A program made the position numbers and the translations under genes. A stretch of DNA of 14,021 nucleotides, taken from contig JAHFOZ010000085.1 of NCBI GenBank assembly GCA_023261405.1, forward strand, positions 1 through 14,021, in the 5' to 3' direction. The notes beneath the pieces are model-generated. The model made no database searches, had not been told where the DNA came from, and saw only the letters and a list, made by a program, of their open reading frames with translations. This DNA is from Planctomycetota bacterium (GTDB taxonomy: Bacteria; Planctomycetota; MHYJ01; JACPRB01). The first letter of the stretch is position 1; each line of letters begins with the position of its first letter. Positions 5,336 to 13,996 of the stretch are shown here, one piece after another.

Positions 5336-7998
5336 TCCGCTCCCACGTCGTCCTGGCCATTTTCAGGCGCAACTTCGTCTCGTACTTCAGCTCGCCCACC
5401 GGCTATGTCTTCATCGCCGTCTTCATCATCCTGAGCGCGGCGATGGCCTTCTGGCGCGACGTCTTCTTCGCCAACAACCTCGCCAACCTCGACACCCTGA
5501 ACGCCTACTTCCCCAAGCTCCTCCTCTTCTTCATCCCCGCCGTGGCCATGGGCGTCTGGTCGGAGGAGCGGAAGCAGGGCACGGACGAGCTCCTCCTCAC
5601 CCTCCCGGTGCGGGATGCGGAGCTGGTCCTCGGGAAATACCTCGCGGCGCTGGGCATCTACTCGGTCTCGCTGGGCTTCTCGATGAGCCACGTCCTCGTC
5701 CTCATGTACCTGGGGAGTCCCGACCTCGGGGTCATGTTCGGGACCTACCTGGGCTACGGGTTCCTGGGGGCCTCGCTCCTGGCGCTGGCCATGGTCGCCT
5801 CGCTGCTGACCTCCAGCATGACGGTGGCCTTCATCCTGGGCGCCCTCTTCTGCGTCGTGCCCGTCTTCCTGGGGGACGCGGGCGCCATCACCGGCGGCCG
5901 CCTCGAGACGTGGCTGGAGAATGCGGGCGTGGCGGAGCCGTTCAAGGACTTCACCTCGGGCGTGATCTCCCTGCGCGGCCTGTTCTTCTTCCTCTCGTTC
6001 ACCGCCCTCATGCTGTATCTCAACCTCGTCCTCCTGGGCCGGCGCCTCGTGCGGAACGAGACCGTCTGGCTGCACCAGTCCGCCCGCGCGTTCTCGCTCC
6101 TGGGCGTCGGCATCTGCCTCGGGATCCTGGGGACGCGCTCGGGCTGCCGCGTGGACGTCACCGCGGAGCGGCTCCACACGCTCACCCCGGGCACCCGCGA
6201 GCTGCTGCGGAAGATCGACCGCGAGCGCCCGGTCCTCATCCAGGCCTACGTGAGCCCCGAGGTCCCCCAGGACTACGTCCAGGTCCGGGAGAACCTGCTC
6301 GCCACGCTCCGCGATTTCGACGCCATCGGCGGCGACTCGGTCCACCTCACGGTCTTCGACACGGAGAAGTTCAGCCCCGAGGCGCGCGACGCGGACGAGA
6401 AGTTCGGCATCAAGCCCGTCCCCGTCGCGGACATCGACGAGTCCCACCAGGGGGTCGAGGAGGTCTTCCTCGGCGTGGCCTTCACGTGCGGCCTGGAGGA
6501 GGTCGTGGTCCCCTTCCTCCACCGCGGCCTTTCGGTGGAGTACGAACTCACGCGGTCCCTCGGGACGGTCGCGGGCCAGAAGCGGAAGAAGGTGGGCGTC
6601 GCCTCCACGGACGCCCGCATCGCCGGCGGCTTCGACATGGGCCAGGGCGGCTTCCGCCAGCTGCCGGAGTGGGGGATCGTGGGCGAGCTCAAGAAGCAGT
6701 ACGAGATCGTCCAGGTGGCCCTCGACCAGCCGGTGACGGAGACCTACGACGCGCTGCTGGTGGTGATGCCCTCGTCGCTCTCCCAGCCGCAGATGGACAA
6801 CCTCCTGGCCTATATCCGCAGGGGCGCCGCGACGCTCCTCTTCGACGACCCGTTCCCCACGTTCAACGGCGGCCTCGCCCCCAACGAGCCCAAGCAGGCG
6901 CCCGGGCGCGGGGGGCAGTTCGGGATGCCGCCCCCCGAGCAGAAGGGGGACATCCGGAAGTTCCTCGAGACGCTCGGCATCGTCTGGGTGCCCGAGACGA
7001 TCGTCTGGGACAAGTACAACCCGCACCCGCTCTTCAAGGACCAGCCGGAAGAGGTGGTCTTCGTGGGCCCCGGCGGCGGGAACGCGGAGGCCTTCAACAC
7101 GAAGGAGGCGATCACGTCGGGCCTCCAGGAGTTCGTGGCCATCGTGGCCGGCGAGATCGGGCCCGACCCCCGGGCCGCGCTGACGTTCACGCCGCTCCTG
7201 GGGACCTCGGGGCAGAACGGCACGCTCCTCTCGAGCCAGATGTTCGAGCGGAACTTCATGGGCGGGATGTCGCTCAACCAGTACCGCCCGCACCGCCCGA
7301 GCGCGAAGACCCACACGCTCGCGGCGCGGGTCCAGGGGACCCTCCCCGCCTCCGCCGAGCCCCCCAAGGAGGGCCAGGCCCCCGCCCAGCCCTCCCAGGT
7401 GAATAAGGTGAACGTCCTCATGGTCGCCGACGCGGACTGCATCGGGGACCAGTTCTTCCAGCTGCGCCAGCGCGGAGGGGCCGGGCTCAACTTCGACAAC
7501 GTGACCTTCGTCCTCAACGCCGTGGACGTGATGGCGGGCGACGAGACCTTCGTGGGCCTCCGCAAGCGGCGCGCGAAGCATCGCACGCTCCAGGCCGTGG
7601 AGAACCGCGTCAAGATCCACAACGACAAGCTCGTGGAGAAGACGAAGGAGGCCGAGGAGAAGGCGGAGAAGAACGTCAAGGAGGCCCAGGACCGCGTGAA
7701 CGCGGCGATCCAGGCCCTCAAGGACCGCAAGGACGTGGACGTGGGGCGCATGGAGGCCGAGGTGGGTCAGCTCCTCAAGGTGGAAAACCAGCGCCTCGAG
7801 GCCCAGAAGAAGGAGATCGAGGACCGGAAGAAGTCCGATATCGAGAAGAGCCAGGGGGAGAAGGAGCTGGCGGTGCGGGCGATCCAGCGGGGGATCAAGG
7901 CGATGGCGCTGATCCTGCCGCCGATCCTCCCGGCCCTCATCGCGATCGTGTTCTTCTTCCGGCGCCTGGCGGCGCAGGACAGGAGGGTGGCGGCATGA
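5332..7998 (+). CDS. ABC permease fused to GldG-like auxiliary protein (GldF-GldG fusion)
   Basis: 888 residues combining two proteins that are separate (GldF and GldG) in Bacteroidetes. Residues 1-240 form an ABC-2 type permease with six likely membrane helices near 24-41, 60-76, 103-127, 136-158, 164-181 and 213-235, plus the loop motif EERKQGTDELLLTLPV at 78-93. A seventh helix (253-268) leads into the GldG-like part (Pfam ABC_transp_aux style). This starts with VDVTAERLHTLTPGTRELLRK (274-294), runs through FMGGMSLNQYRPHRP, and lies outside the cytoplasm. A long charged coiled coil at roughly 760-850 precedes a final helix (about 858-876) and a basic cytoplasmic tail. Coupling to the ATPase gene (ATGA) and to the DUF4340 gene (ATGA) indicates one complex. 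In gliding bacteria GldAFG supports motility, but elsewhere the substrate is unknown, and nothing here proves gliding. Confidence 0.9.
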   Translation: MIRSHVVLAIFRRNFVSYFSSPTGYVFIAVFIILSAAMAFWRDVFFANNLANLDTLNAYFPKLLLFFIPAVAMGVWSEERKQGTDELLLTLPVRDAELVLGKYLAALGIYSVSLGFSMSHVLVLMYLGSPDLGVMFGTYLGYGFLGASLLALAMVASLLTSSMTVAFILGALFCVVPVFLGDAGAITGGRLETWLENAGVAEPFKDFTSGVISLRGLFFFLSFTALMLYLNLVLLGRRLVRNETVWLHQSARAFSLLGVGICLGILGTRSGCRVDVTAERLHTLTPGTRELLRKIDRERPVLIQAYVSPEVPQDYVQVRENLLATLRDFDAIGGDSVHLTVFDTEKFSPEARDADEKFGIKPVPVADIDESHQGVEEVFLGVAFTCGLEEVVVPFLHRGLSVEYELTRSLGTVAGQKRKKVGVASTDARIAGGFDMGQGGFRQLPEWGIVGELKKQYEIVQVALDQPVTETYDALLVVMPSSLSQPQMDNLLAYIRRGAATLLFDDPFPTFNGGLAPNEPKQAPGRGGQFGMPPPEQKGDIRKFLETLGIVWVPETIVWDKYNPHPLFKDQPEEVVFVGPGGGNAEAFNTKEAITSGLQEFVAIVAGEIGPDPRAALTFTPLLGTSGQNGTLLSSQMFERNFMGGMSLNQYRPHRPSAKTHTLAARVQGTLPASAEPPKEGQAPAQPSQVNKVNVLMVADADCIGDQFFQLRQRGGAGLNFDNVTFVLNAVDVMAGDETFVGLRKRRAKHRTLQAVENRVKIHNDKLVEKTKEAEEKAEKNVKEAQDRVNAAIQALKDRKDVDVGRMEAEVGQLLKVENQRLEAQKKEIEDRKKSDIEKSQGEKELAVRAIQRGIKAMALILPPILPALIAIVFFFRRLAAQDRRVAA

Positions 7999-9665
7999 CC
8001 GAGGGGACGAAGACGCTCGCGTTCCTCGGGACGGCCGCGGCCCTGGCCGCGATCGTCCTCCTCAGCGCGCCCGGGAGGCCGTCATCGGAGGTCTTCGACG
8101 ACCAGGGGAAGGAGTTCTTCCCGGACTTCAAGGATCCGAACAAGGCGGCGTCCCTCGAGGTGGTGGACTACAGCGAGGCCACGGGGCGGCCGCGGCGCTT
8201 CAAGGTGCAGATCCAGGGCGGGAAGGGCAGCATCCCCTCGCACCACAACTACCCGGCCGACGCCAAGGAGCGGCTCGTCAACACCGCCTCGGCGGTGATC
8301 GACCTCAGGAAGGACAAGGTCCAGTCGCCGAACTCGAAGGACCACGAGGCCCTCGGGGTGGTGGATCCGCTGGACGACCAGGCGTCCGGCAACAAGGGCC
8401 GCGGCCAGCGGGTGACGCTCAGGGACGGCACGGGCAATGTGCTGGCGGACTTCATCTTCGGCAAGAAGGCCCCCGGCGAGCGCGACCAGCGCTACCTCCG
8501 CGTGCCCGGCCAGAAGCGCACGTACGCCCTCAAGACCAAGGTCGAGATCACGACGAAGTTCGAGGACTGGATCGAGACCGACCTCCTCCAGCTGACGGCG
8601 GGCGCGATCCGGAAGATCGACGTGGACAGCTACTCCTACGACGAGCAGGCCGTGCAGCTCAAGAACCGCAGCCACTTCATCGTGCAGCGGGACGACTCCT
8701 CCGGGCCCTGGAAGATCAGCGAGATGAAGGACACCGAGGAGCCCCATACCGAGAACATCGGGCAGATGACCGGCGCGCTCGACGACCTCCGGATCGTGGG
8801 CGTGCGACCGAAGCCGCCGATCCTCACGCGGGACCTCAAATTCGCCGGCGAGTTCAAGGTGAAGGAGCGGATGACCCCGGAGCAGGTCTTCGCCCTCCGC
8901 TCGCTCCAGGGCCAGGGCTACTACTTCCTCCAGCAGGGGAAGGAGGTCCACCTCATCTCCAACGAGGGCGAGGTCCAGGTCTCCTGCGACGACGGGGTGA
9001 TCTACACCCTCCGCTTCGGCGAGGTGGCCCCGGGCTCGGACGAGGAACTCACCGCCGGGGCGGGCGAACCACCCAAGGAGGAAAAAAAGGACGAGAAGAA
9101 AGAGGAGAAGAAGCCCCTCTTCGGGGGCGAGCACCGCTACCTCCTGGTGACCGCCCGGTTCGACGCCGCGCTCCTCGGCGCGTCCCCGGCCGAGCCCAGG
9201 CCCTACGCCGCCGACCCCGCGAAGAAGCCCGAGGACCAGAAGGTGGACGAGGAGAAGGCGAAGAAGGAGAAGGAGGAGTTCGACAAGAAGAAGGGGGACT
9301 TCGACAAGAAGGTGGCCGACGGCAAGAAGCGCGCCGATTCGCTCACCGACCGCTTCTCCGGCTGGTACTACGTCATCTCCGCCGACTACTTCAAGAAGCT
9401 CCGCAAGCCGCGGACGGATCTCATCAAGGCCAAGCCCGTCCCCGAGAAGAAGCCCGAGGATCCGAAACCGCCCGACAAGCCCGCCGATCCCCCCAAACCT
9501 CCCGACAAGCCGCCCGATGAGAAGAAGCCCTCCTCCGCGCCCCCCAAGGAGGGCGCGCCGGAGGGCAAGCCCGAGCCTCCCAAGCCCACTCCGGAGCTGC
9601 CGAAGCCCCCCGATCCCAAGAAGCCTCCCGTCGAGGCTCCGAAACCGCCCGAGAAGCCGAAATAG
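7995..9665 (+). CDS. DUF4340 domain protein with Pro/Lys-rich C-terminal tail
   Basis: 556 residues. One N-terminal membrane helix (about 6-24, LAFLGTAAALAAIVLLSAP) anchors the protein, leaving the rest outside the cytoplasm. Residues 30-205 look like the DUF4340 core, with landmarks IPSHHNYPADAKERL, DHEALGVVDPLDD, RVTLRDGTGNVLADFIFGKK and RVPGQKRTYALK. DUF4340 genes commonly sit at the end of GldG-type ABC operons, so it is probably the fourth functional part of this complex. Unusual parts are a Lys/Glu-rich insertion (358-371), a charged helix (about 410-455) and a 77-residue Pro/Lys tail (480-556) built from KPPDKP-like units. A strong AGGAGG at 7981-7986, inside the upstream gene, lies 8 nt before the ATG, which overlaps the previous stop. 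Confidence 0.88.
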   Translation: MTEGTKTLAFLGTAAALAAIVLLSAPGRPSSEVFDDQGKEFFPDFKDPNKAASLEVVDYSEATGRPRRFKVQIQGGKGSIPSHHNYPADAKERLVNTASAVIDLRKDKVQSPNSKDHEALGVVDPLDDQASGNKGRGQRVTLRDGTGNVLADFIFGKKAPGERDQRYLRVPGQKRTYALKTKVEITTKFEDWIETDLLQLTAGAIRKIDVDSYSYDEQAVQLKNRSHFIVQRDDSSGPWKISEMKDTEEPHTENIGQMTGALDDLRIVGVRPKPPILTRDLKFAGEFKVKERMTPEQVFALRSLQGQGYYFLQQGKEVHLISNEGEVQVSCDDGVIYTLRFGEVAPGSDEELTAGAGEPPKEEKKDEKKEEKKPLFGGEHRYLLVTARFDAALLGASPAEPRPYAADPAKKPEDQKVDEEKAKKEKEEFDKKKGDFDKKVADGKKRADSLTDRFSGWYYVISADYFKKLRKPRTDLIKAKPVPEKKPEDPKPPDKPADPPKPPDKPPDEKKPSSAPPKEGAPEGKPEPPKPTPELPKPPDPKKPPVEAPKPPEKPK

Positions 9666-9745
9666 CCGCGTTGTTTCCCGAAACAGGCTCCTCCGGCGCC
9701 TCCTGCGTTGTATCTCATTCAGGGTAGGAGCGGGCATCCAGGGCG

Positions 9746-9766
9746 GCCGGTTTGCGTTGAACCGGC
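9746..9766 (+). other. Hairpin in the gap before the kinase gene
   Basis: GCCGGTT and AACCGGC (7 bp) enclose a 7-nt loop in the 136-bp gap between the DUF4340 and kinase genes. No T-tract follows, so it is not a standard terminator. It could lie in a leader or promoter region. I see no credible promoter or Shine-Dalgarno in the rest of this gap; TTGAAC at 9757 with AGATTC at 9782 is the best but weak pair. Confidence 0.3.
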
Positions 9767-9801
9767 GCTTGGCAGGCAACGAGATTCTGGTTTGCACCTC
9801 T

Positions 9802-12800
9802 ATGGATGACCGCATGGATGACCGCGGCCCGTCGTTCCAGTGCACCTGTGGACACGCCTTCACCGTCACCCCCTCGACGGCCGGGTTAACGCCGCCCTGC
9901 CCCAAGTGCGGCAAGCCGGGTGTCCCTCCTGCGCAGCAGACCCCCGGCGGCGTCTCCCCCCGGAAGGCGCAGTCCGGCATCGTCGAAATGCCCCCCGCCA
10001 ACCTGGTCCCCGGCTACGAGATCCAGAAGCGGCTCGGGTCGGGCGGCATGGGCGACGTCTTCCTCGCCCGCCAGACGAGCCTCGACCGGCAGGTCGCCAT
10101 CAAGCTCCTCCCGGCCGAGCTCGGCAAGGACAAGGCCTACGTCGAGACCTTCCTCAAGGAGGCCCGCTCCGCCGCCAAGGTGAGCCACGAGAACATCGTG
10201 GGCGCCGTGGATTTCGGCGAGGCCGGCGGCCGCGCCTTCTTCGTCATGGAGCACGTGGAGGGCGACACCCTCTTCAAGGTCGTCAGGCAGAAGGGCGCCC
10301 TCCCGGAGGCCCGCGCGCTCGACATCGCCCGCCAGGTGGCCCACGGCCTCCGCCACGCCCATAAGCAGGGCCTCATCCACCGCGACATCAAGCCCCAGAA
10401 CATCATGATCACCCCCGAAGGGAAGGCCAAGATCCTCGACTTCGGGCTCGCCCGCGACGTCTCCAAGGACAAGGGCGTCCAGACCGAGTTCGTCCACTCC
10501 ACCCCCGCCTACGCCTCCCCGGAGCAGTGCCGCGGCGAGGCCGCCCTCGACCATCGCTCCGACCTGTACTCGCTCGGCATCATCCTCTTCGAGATGCTCA
10601 CCGGCCGCCGGCCCTTCAGCGGCGACACCGCCCGGAAGGTCATGAACAAGCAGGTGACGGAGGCCCCGCCCGAGCCGCGGACGATCCGGCCGGAGCTCTC
10701 CCCGAACGCGGAGAAGATCGTCCTCCGCATGCTCCGCAAGCAGCCCGCCGAGCGTTTCCAGACCTACGACGACCTCATCGCCGCGCTCGACGCCGCGGCC
10801 GGGATGCCCGCCACCGTGCGTCGCGCCAGCGGCCAGCACCTCAAACCCGCGGCCCTCCCGGCGAAGAGGCCCCTCCCGCTCCTCGCCGGCGGCGCCGCCG
10901 CGGCCGTCGCGCTGGCCGTCGTCCTCGTCTTCGCCCTGGGCGGGAAGAAGAAGGAAGAGGAGGCCGGCGTCCGGCCCGCGGTCCCCGCCCCGCCGGCCGC
11001 GGACCCCGGGGTGGAGCGCGCGCTGGCGGACGCGCGGGAATTCCAGCAGAGGTCCGAGGGCCGGCACGCCGACTACCCGGCGGTGCGCGCAAGGTGGAGG
11101 GAGCTTGAGGCGAAGTACCGCGGCACGCCCCACCATCCGAGGTTCACCGCGCCGCTCGCCGAGTTCGAGGGACGGATGGCCGCCGAGGCGGATCAGATCG
11201 CCGACTCGGTCCTCGCCCGCGCCGATGCGCACGTGAAGGCGGGGCGCCTGGCGGACGCGCTCTCCGCGCTGCGCGAGTTCCCCGACGCGCTCGCCGGATC
11301 GCAGGCGAACAACCGCATCGGGGCGAAGGTCCTCGAGGTCGAGCGGGCGCTCCTCACGCGCTTCACCGAGGGCCAGCAGGAGGTCCAGGCGCTGCTCGCT
11401 GCCCTGAAGTTTTCCGACGCCCGGAGCCGGCTGCACCTCCTGCGGATGGCGCTGACGCTCCGGGACGCGAAGGGGGCCGAGGACATCCCCGCCCAGTTCC
11501 GCGACGGCCTCGAGCAGCTCCGGCAGAAGATCGACGCCGACCAGCTCGCCGCCGCGAAGAAGGCGGACACCCCGAAGCCCCCGGATGTTCCGGTGACGCC
11601 TCCCGAGGATCCGCCTCCGGTCGCCGCGCCCGTCAAGGGCGGCCCGCCGGTCCCGGCCCTCGGCAAGAAGGGGGCGCCGTTCCTCGTGCTCCACCAGGCC
11701 GCCCTCCGCAGCCCGGCCGACAAGCGTGCCGAGGCGGCGGCGGTCTTCGGGGCGAACTCGGGGAAGTCCGCCCTCTACGCCGCCGCGGCGCTCTTCCTGG
11801 CGCGGGACGAGGCGGCGTGGAAGCTCGCCCCGCAGGCCGTCCAGGTGCTGGACGCCTACCTCGCGGCGGCCGTGACGACGGAGGCGGAGGAGCTCACGGC
11901 GGAGATGCACCAGGCGGCGCTCGTCGCGCTGGCCGGGCAGATCGCCGCCCTGGGGGAGGCGCCCCTCGAGGCGTTCCATCTCTTCGCCTGCGCCCACGTG
12001 CAGGAGATCCAGGCGAAGAAGGGGAAGGTGGACCCCGCGGCGGCGGCGCAGGCGCGGCTGGCGAAGGCGCCGGTCTCGGAGCTCTGGGGGCCGGCGGCCA
12101 CGGTGGGGCGGATCGAGATGGCGATGCTGCTGTCGGCACCCTACGGGCTGCGTGCGGCCCGCGCGGCCGAGCTGGCGGCGGGGGCGGCGGACTTCCCGTC
12201 GAAGTACCTGGGCGCGCTCTGCTCGGTGAAGGACCCGGCCTTCGACGCGGCAGCGGCGCAGGCGCGCTGGAGGAAGCTGGCGGCCGAGGCGCCCGACGCG
12301 GGATGGGCCCGGTACTGCGAATCGGTGGCGGACAAGATCAAGGCCGCGACGACCTGCGAGGCGTGCCTCGGGCAGGGGCGCTATCCGTGCCCGTCCTGCA
12401 GCGCGCAGGGGGCCTCCGTCTGCGGCGCGTGCCGCGGCACGGGGTACACGGTGGACCCGGACACCGGGAAGATCAGCTGCACGGCCTGCAAGGGCAGGAA
12501 AATGTTCGCCTGCGCGGGGTGCAACGGCGCGAAGGGGCTGAAGTGCGCCGGATGCGACGGGAAGAAGACGCGCGCGACGCTCCCGGGCGGGCATTTCCGG
12601 TGGGCGATCGACCTGGGAATCTGCCCCGCGTGCGACGGCACGGGGAGCCCGTTCGTCCTGGCCGCCTATCCCTGCTCGAAGTGCGAGGGGTATGGCCGGA
12701 TCCTGGAGGACGTGGCGCGGGAGTACGGGAGGCTGCCGGCGTGGCTCAAGTCGCGGGAGGGCCGCGCGCTGTTCCTGGGGCTGCGGTGGCTCGCGCTCCA

Positions 12801-13827
12801 CCAGTCGCCGAGCGGCGCCTGGGAATGCACGAAATGGCACGCGAACTGCCCGGACAAGGGTTGCGATCCCGCGCCCGCGGGGGTGCTGAACCTGGGGACC
12901 ACGAGCCTCGGGCTGCTGGCGTTCCTGAATGCGGGCCTCGGCCCGGACAGCGAGGTCGAGCTGGGCGGCCTCCCGGCGGGGAAGGTGGTGCGGGGGGCGA
13001 TCGAGTGGATCCTTTCCTGCCAGCAGCCCGACGGGGCGATCGTGAGCGGAAAGACGATCAAGCCCGTGTACGAGCACCTGGTGGCGACCTACGCCCTCTA
13101 CGTGGCGGCCGTGCAGTCGGTCCCGGGGGAGTCGTTCACGGAGAAGGACCGGTCGGCGCTCCGGGAGGCGGCGATGCGGGCGCTCAAGGCGGCGCTGGCG
13201 CTTCAGGCCAAGGGCGGGGGCTGGGGCTACACGGCGGGGGCCGCCGGCGACACGTGGGTGACCTCGTGGGGCGGGCTGGCGCTCCTGTCGGCGAAGGAGG
13301 CGGGGATCGAGGTCCCCAGGGCGAACTTCGTCGCGATCCTCCAGTGGTACGACGGGGTCACCGACAAGAGGGACCTGCACGTGGGGTATTCGCCCACGCA
13401 GATGGCGAAGGTGAACCTCACGGGGTTCGAGACCTTCGCGCACCACGACACGCTGAGCGCGTTCTCGGGCCTGGTGCGGTCGCTGATCGAGGGCAAGGCC
13501 ACGGCGGCCGTGGCCGCGGCGGACAAGATGATGCTCGCGGACCTCCCGAACCCGGACCCGCTGCGCCGGGACTACTCCTACTGGGGCCTGGGGACGATGT
13601 TCCTGCTGCAGAGGGAGCAGCGCAAGGGGACCGCCTGGACGCAGTGGACGAACGCGACGGTGCGCGAGCTGCTGTCGCTCCAGCAGTCCGCCGACACCTG
13701 CGCCCTGGGCTCCTGGCCCGCGGACGACCGCTGGTCCCCCCTCGGCGGCGCCACCTACGCCGTCTCCATGAACGCCCTCACCCTGGCCCACATCGCCGGG
13801 ACCCGCCCCCCTCCCCCGAAGAAGTAG
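9802..13827 (+). CDS. Membrane Ser/Thr kinase with CxxC-rich region and cyclase-like toroid
   Basis: 1341 residues. N-terminal zinc ribbon with C14, C16, C33 and C36. A complete Hanks-type kinase follows: glycine loop GSGGMG 79-84, catalytic lysine K101, HRDIKPQN 193-200, DFG 213-215, TPAYASPEQ 234-242. All catalytic residues are present, so it should be active in the cytoplasm. One membrane helix at about 359-381 is followed by KKK. The remaining 950 residues are predicted outside: a helical region, a Pro-rich linker (about 588-624), eight CxxC pairs (852-961) like the DnaJ zinc-finger region, and cyclase/prenyltransferase-type repeats (QSPSGAW 1001, CQQPDG 1073, QAKGGGWGY 1135, QQSADTC 1294) to the end. 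It is probably a sensor kinase whose ligand part is the toroid. The start at 9802 (or 9814) is inferred, because an in-frame ATG at 9517 would overlap the DUF4340 gene and add only Arg/Pro sequence. There is no Shine-Dalgarno. Confidence 0.9.
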   Translation: MDDRMDDRGPSFQCTCGHAFTVTPSTAGLTPPCPKCGKPGVPPAQQTPGGVSPRKAQSGIVEMPPANLVPGYEIQKRLGSGGMGDVFLARQTSLDRQVAIKLLPAELGKDKAYVETFLKEARSAAKVSHENIVGAVDFGEAGGRAFFVMEHVEGDTLFKVVRQKGALPEARALDIARQVAHGLRHAHKQGLIHRDIKPQNIMITPEGKAKILDFGLARDVSKDKGVQTEFVHSTPAYASPEQCRGEAALDHRSDLYSLGIILFEMLTGRRPFSGDTARKVMNKQVTEAPPEPRTIRPELSPNAEKIVLRMLRKQPAERFQTYDDLIAALDAAAGMPATVRRASGQHLKPAALPAKRPLPLLAGGAAAAVALAVVLVFALGGKKKEEEAGVRPAVPAPPAADPGVERALADAREFQQRSEGRHADYPAVRARWRELEAKYRGTPHHPRFTAPLAEFEGRMAAEADQIADSVLARADAHVKAGRLADALSALREFPDALAGSQANNRIGAKVLEVERALLTRFTEGQQEVQALLAALKFSDARSRLHLLRMALTLRDAKGAEDIPAQFRDGLEQLRQKIDADQLAAAKKADTPKPPDVPVTPPEDPPPVAAPVKGGPPVPALGKKGAPFLVLHQAALRSPADKRAEAAAVFGANSGKSALYAAAALFLARDEAAWKLAPQAVQVLDAYLAAAVTTEAEELTAEMHQAALVALAGQIAALGEAPLEAFHLFACAHVQEIQAKKGKVDPAAAAQARLAKAPVSELWGPAATVGRIEMAMLLSAPYGLRAARAAELAAGAADFPSKYLGALCSVKDPAFDAAAAQARWRKLAAEAPDAGWARYCESVADKIKAATTCEACLGQGRYPCPSCSAQGASVCGACRGTGYTVDPDTGKISCTACKGRKMFACAGCNGAKGLKCAGCDGKKTRATLPGGHFRWAIDLGICPACDGTGSPFVLAAYPCSKCEGYGRILEDVAREYGRLPAWLKSREGRALFLGLRWLALHQSPSGAWECTKWHANCPDKGCDPAPAGVLNLGTTSLGLLAFLNAGLGPDSEVELGGLPAGKVVRGAIEWILSCQQPDGAIVSGKTIKPVYEHLVATYALYVAAVQSVPGESFTEKDRSALREAAMRALKAALALQAKGGGWGYTAGAAGDTWVTSWGGLALLSAKEAGIEVPRANFVAILQWYDGVTDKRDLHVGYSPTQMAKVNLTGFETFAHHDTLSAFSGLVRSLIEGKATAAVAAADKMMLADLPNPDPLRRDYSYWGLGTMFLLQREQRKGTAWTQWTNATVRELLSLQQSADTCALGSWPADDRWSPLGGATYAVSMNALTLAHIAGTRPPPPKK

Positions 13828-13882
13828 CCGTACGACAAGAAGACGCTTCCAACTTGGTTCGTAAGCACCGCCCTGGGTAATG

Positions 13883-13915
13883 AAAAACGCCCCGGTCCTT
13901 GCGGAACCGGGGCGT
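13883..13915 (-). terminator. Intrinsic terminator for the minus-strand gene at the right edge
   Basis: CGCCCCGGT (13888-13896) pairs perfectly with ACCGGGGCG (13906-13914) around a 9-nt loop. On the minus strand the stem is followed at once by TTTTT (13887-13883), the classic rho-independent layout. On the plus strand only TCTT follows, so it would work poorly for the kinase gene, which ends 60 nt upstream. Confidence 0.8.
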
Positions 13916-13940
13916 CTTGAGGTCCTGCCGGGTCAGCTTT

Positions 13941-13981
13941 GATTCACCGGGTTGCACCGCACGCGGGCAACCCGGCGAATC
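13941..13981 (-). other. Long hairpin just downstream of the right-edge gene
   Basis: 15-nt arms (13941-13955 and 13967-13981) pair around an 11-nt loop with a single non-Watson-Crick position. That position is A-C in plus-strand RNA but a permitted G-U in minus-strand RNA, so the fold belongs to the minus-strand transcript. The stem starts 15 nt after the stop codon at 13997. No T-tract follows, so it may act with the terminator below it or protect the 3' end. Confidence 0.65.
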
Positions 13982-13996
13982 GAGCGTGTCGAACCA

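Noticed and set aside
5323..7620. A 765-codon open frame opposite the GldF-GldG gene
   Set aside because: The composition is typical of an antisense shadow (Arg, Glu, Val, Leu, His rich), with no recognisable motif. The plus-strand frame has clear permease helices and GldG motifs.
9769..9797. Sigma-54 type promoter before the kinase gene (TTGGCA ... TTGC)
   Set aside because: The GG and GC elements are not at the required spacing of about 10 nt.
9517..9801. N-terminal extension of the kinase gene to an ATG at 9517
   Set aside because: It would overlap the DUF4340 gene by 149 nt and encode Arg/Pro/Ser low-complexity. The zinc ribbon begins just after 9802.
8082..10001. A 639-codon minus-strand open frame across the DUF4340 gene and the start of the kinase
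   Set aside because: Leu/Gly/Arg low-complexity that spans two real plus-strand genes and their gap; no motifs.
9886..13791. A 1301-codon open frame on the minus strand opposite the kinase gene
   Set aside because: Its translation is Arg/Gly/Ala/Val/Leu low-complexity without domains. It is the mirror of a GC-rich coding frame, while the plus strand shows clear kinase motifs.
13941..13981. Inverted repeat read as a mobile-element end or attachment site
   Set aside because: No transposase or integrase nearby, and the arms sit directly after a stop codon with a G-U that fits RNA folding.
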